In this document: piece by piece, positions 57,827 through 64,000 of the stretch
How the letters are laid out: each line of letters starts with the position of its first letter
Position numbering within the stretch: the first letter of the stretch is position 1
DNA from: UBA11606 sp965243715
GTDB taxonomy: Bacteria; Actinomycetota; Acidimicrobiia; Acidimicrobiales; Aldehydirespiratoraceae
Assembly: GCA_965243715.1 (NCBI GenBank)
Contig: CBDEVU010000017.1
Location: forward strand, 930,001 to 994,000
Direction: 5' to 3'
DNA: 64,000 nucleotides
The notes under the pieces: generated by a model
Databases searched by the model: none
The model's input: the letters and a program-made list of their open reading frames with translations, nothing else
What the model was told of the DNA's origin: nothing
Position numbers and translations under genes: made by a program

Positions 57827-57974
57827 CCTGCTCGCGTGTTGCTAATGGTGGTTCGCGCCCGCTAGTATCAAAGGTGCTGGTCGCCGCGGCGTTCGTTTCC
57901 ACATTTATCGTGTGATCTCTCTCGCGCTTCGGTGGCCGCTTGGCGTATTTTCCAGCGAATTCTTGGGAGCTTCA

Positions 57975-61565
<3,591 letters not shown>

Positions 61566-61579
61566 GAAGGACTGGCGAC

Positions 61580-64000
61580 ATGCTCGACGTTAATGATTTT
61601 GCCAATATAAAAATCGGTCTGGCGACCGCTGATTCGATCCGTATGTGGTCGAACGGTGAAGTCAAGAAGCCCGAGACCATCAACTACCGGACCCTCAAGC
61701 CCGAAAAGGACGGACTCTTTTGCGAGAAGATCTTCGGCCCGACCAAGGACTGGGAGTGCATGTGTGGCAAGTACAAGCGGGTGCGCTTCAAGGGCATCAT
61801 CTGTGAGCGCTGTGGCGTTGAAGTCACCCGGTCGAAGGTGCGTCGCGATCGGATGGGCCATATCGAACTGGCCGCTCCGGCGGTACATATCTGGTACCTG
61901 CGTGGTACCCGCTCGTGGTTGGCTTACCTCCTCATGGGTACTGAGGCGAAGGAAGAACTCAAGGCCAAGCAGCTAGAAAAGGTCATCTACTTCGCTGCCA
62001 GCCTCGTTATCTCGGTTGACGAAGAGCGTCGCGACAAGGACAAAGAGGAACTCGAAGCCGATGTTGTTGGCGAACGTGACGACCTCGATAAGGAGAGAGA
62101 CTTAGAACTCCTGCATCGCAGCGAAGAGCTAGAGAAGGAACTGGCGGGCCTCGAAAAGGGCGGCGCCAAAGAAACCGTGATGAAGGCCGCTCGCCGCCTC
62201 GCCGAAAAGGATGCCGAGTCGATCCGTGAACGAACCGAGAGTGACAAGGAAATTCTCGATCGCGCTTGGGCTGAGTTTTTGACCCTTCACGGGCGCAAGA
62301 TCGTCGACGATGAGCAACTGTGGCGTGAGTTGCAGGACCGTTGGGGCGAATACTTCGTGGGAGGTATGGGTGCGGAGGCTATTGCTCGCCTAGTTGCACA
62401 TCTCGACTTCGACGATGAAGAAGCCCGCTTGCGTGAGCAGATCGACCCGCCGGAAGGCGTCAGAGGTTTGCCCAACCAGCGCAAGCAGAAGGCCATCAAA
62501 CGGCTTAAGATCGTCGCCGCGTTCAACCGTCGCGACGCACACGGCCGTCGCGTTAACAACCCGGGGGCCATGATCCTCGATGTTGTCCCCGTAATTCCGC
62601 CCGAACTGCGTCCCATGGTGCAACTCGATGGTGGTCGCTTTGCCACGTCGGACCTTAACGATCTTTACCGTCGGGTGATTAACCGCAACAACCGACTCAA
62701 GCGTCTCTTGGATCTTGGTGCGCCGGACATTATTGTCAACAACGAAAAGCGCATGCTTCAAGAAGCCGTCGACGCGTTGTTCGACAACGGTCGTCGTGGT
62801 CGTCCGGTCACTGGTCCCGGTAACCGTCCCCTCAAGTCGCTTTCCGACATGCTCAAGGGTAAGCAGGGACGTTTCCGCCAGAACCTGCTGGGCAAGCGCG
62901 TCGACTACTCGGGTCGTTCGGTCATTGTGGTGGGGCCAACCCTGAAGTTCCACCAGTGTGGTCTGCCCAAGATCATGGCGCTAGAACTGTTCAAGCCGTT
63001 CGTAATGAAGAGACTAGTCGACGTCGAAGTGGCACAGAACATCAAGTCAGCCAAGCGCATGGTCGAACGCCGCCGCCCAGAGGTGTGGGACGTGCTGGAG
63101 GATGTCATCAAGGAGCATCCGGTGCTCCTCAACCGTGCCCCAACCTTGCACCGTCTCGGCATTCAAGCGTTTGAACCGGTGCTGGTTGAGGGTAAAGCCA
63201 TCAACCTCCACCCCTTGGTCTGCACCGCGTTTAACGCCGACTTTGATGGCGATCAGATGGCCGTTCACTTGCCACTTTCGGCGGAGGCCCAGGCCGAGGC
63301 ACGAGTGTTGATGCTTAGCGCCAACAACGTACTGAGTCCCGCCAATGGTCGTCCCCTCGTCACCCCGACCCAGGACATGATCATCGGTGCCTTCTACCTC
63401 ACTGACTTTGTTGAGGGGGCGAAAGGCGCGGGCCGGGTATTTCGCGATCATGCGGAACTCCACGCCGCATACGAGCTAGGCGATGTCGCTATCCACGCGC
63501 CGATTCAGTTCCGGATCCCGGACCTCCTAATCAGTCCCGCTAACGGCGCTGCCGCGCGGTACGAAGTCACCACCGTTGGCCGAGTCTTTTTCAACGAGAC
63601 CCTTCCGGACACGTTCCCGTACGTCAACGAAAAGATCGCCAAGAAGCAGATGAGCGCCATTGTCGACACACTGGCTCGCTCCTACGACAAGCAGTCGGTC
63701 GCTATTAGCCTCGACGCCATCAAGGACACCTGCTTCATGTTTTCCATGCAGTCGGGTCTCACGGTCTCGATCGATGACGTGGCAACGCCAGTGGAAAAGG
63801 CATCCATTCTCGATTTTCACGAGAAACAGGCCGATAAGATCGAACAGCAGTTCCGCCGCGGCATTATCACCGATGGTGAGCGCCGTCAGATGGAGGTGGA
63901 GGTTTGGTCCGAGGCCACCGAAAAGGTCACCGAGCGGATGAAGGAAGGGTTAGAGAGCCAACAGTTCAACCCAGTTAACATGATGGTCGAGTCTGGTGCT
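61580..64000 (+). CDS. rpoC: RNA polymerase beta' subunit (3'-truncated by the window)
   Basis: The first 807 residues are in the window and the frame is open at the end. Zinc ligands CMCG and CERCG around 60-78; a coiled-coil, charged insertion (about 140-240) typical of actinobacterial beta'; RQNLLGKRVDYSGRSVIVVGP and the catalytic NADFDGDQMAVH near 552-563. The ATG 61580 has GAGAAGGA upstream. It is the second gene of the rpoBC operon. Confidence 0.98.
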   Translation, partial: MLDVNDFANIKIGLATADSIRMWSNGEVKKPETINYRTLKPEKDGLFCEKIFGPTKDWECMCGKYKRVRFKGIICERCGVEVTRSKVRRDRMGHIELAAPAVHIWYLRGTRSWLAYLLMGTEAKEELKAKQLEKVIYFAASLVISVDEERRDKDKEELEADVVGERDDLDKERDLELLHRSEELEKELAGLEKGGAKETVMKAARRLAEKDAESIRERTESDKEILDRAWAEFLTLHGRKIVDDEQLWRELQDRWGEYFVGGMGAEAIARLVAHLDFDDEEARLREQIDPPEGVRGLPNQRKQKAIKRLKIVAAFNRRDAHGRRVNNPGAMILDVVPVIPPELRPMVQLDGGRFATSDLNDLYRRVINRNNRLKRLLDLGAPDIIVNNEKRMLQEAVDALFDNGRRGRPVTGPGNRPLKSLSDMLKGKQGRFRQNLLGKRVDYSGRSVIVVGPTLKFHQCGLPKIMALELFKPFVMKRLVDVEVAQNIKSAKRMVERRRPEVWDVLEDVIKEHPVLLNRAPTLHRLGIQAFEPVLVEGKAINLHPLVCTAFNADFDGDQMAVHLPLSAEAQAEARVLMLSANNVLSPANGRPLVTPTQDMIIGAFYLTDFVEGAKGAGRVFRDHAELHAAYELGDVAIHAPIQFRIPDLLISPANGAAARYEVTTVGRVFFNETLPDTFPYVNEKIAKKQMSAIVDTLARSYDKQSVAISLDAIKDTCFMFSMQSGLTVSIDDVATPVEKASILDFHEKQADKIEQQFRRGIITDGERRQMEVEVWSEATEKVTERMKEGLESQQFNPVNMMVESGA

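Overview
The window looks like a chromosomal segment of a high-GC Gram-positive bacterium (Actinomycetota), most likely of the class Acidimicrobiia or a near relative; the class is inferred, the phylum is well supported. Supporting signs are a WhiB-type protein, a GlnR-like regulator next to two glutamine synthetase genes, the HAD phosphatase/Ssd/TadABC/DUF4244 pilin order known from mycobacteria, a lysine-tailed topoisomerase I, a coiled-coil insertion in RpoC, and a mycofactocin locus. No phage, integrase or insertion sequence was seen.

Region 1 (1-16.4 kb) is core metabolism and regulation: two ArsA-like ATPases, an NfeD membrane protein, a WhiB protein, an overlapping selA-selB pair (with tRNA-Sec at 15.4 kb), FxsA, an Mrp-type ATPase divergent from an IscA-like Fe-S protein, a GlnR-like regulator with a type I and a type II glutamine synthetase, NAD+ synthetase, a sigma-70 factor, a rhomboid protease and a HAD phosphatase. 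Region 2 (16.5-20.3 kb) is a compact tad (Flp pilus) operon, followed by a STAS/HATPase switch pair. Region 3 (21-31.5 kb) is housekeeping: NhaA, TopA, an MFS transporter, Tmk, HolB, tRNA-Thr, an M24-fold hydrolase, HtpX, YajQ and tRNA-Tyr.

Region 4 (32-51.6 kb) is the most distinctive. It is a dispersed mycofactocin locus: the 40-residue precursor MftA, then MftB, MftC, MftD, MftE, a mycofactocin-type SDR, an NDMA-type zinc alcohol dehydrogenase and the glycosyltransferase MftF. It is broken up by opposite-strand genes (a Bax-inhibitor-1 protein, a flavin amine oxidase and an APH-like kinase). A MoxR-VWA pair is coupled to the alcohol dehydrogenase. A type I restriction-modification operon (hsdM-hsdS-hsdR, minus strand) sits between the VWA gene and mftF. 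Its hsdM is shifted out of its natural C-terminus at a nine-base C tract, and the 5' half of hsdS is a scrambled, indel-ridden near-copy of its 3' half.

Region 5 (51.7-64 kb) carries tRNA-Thr, tRNA-Met, an ECF sigma/anti-sigma pair, tRNA-Trp and the classical secE-nusG-rplK-rplA-rplJ-rplL / rpoB-rpoC block. It has a likely L10 leader and a readable promoter and terminator before rpoB. rpoC runs off the right end; the first ArsA-like gene runs off the left end.
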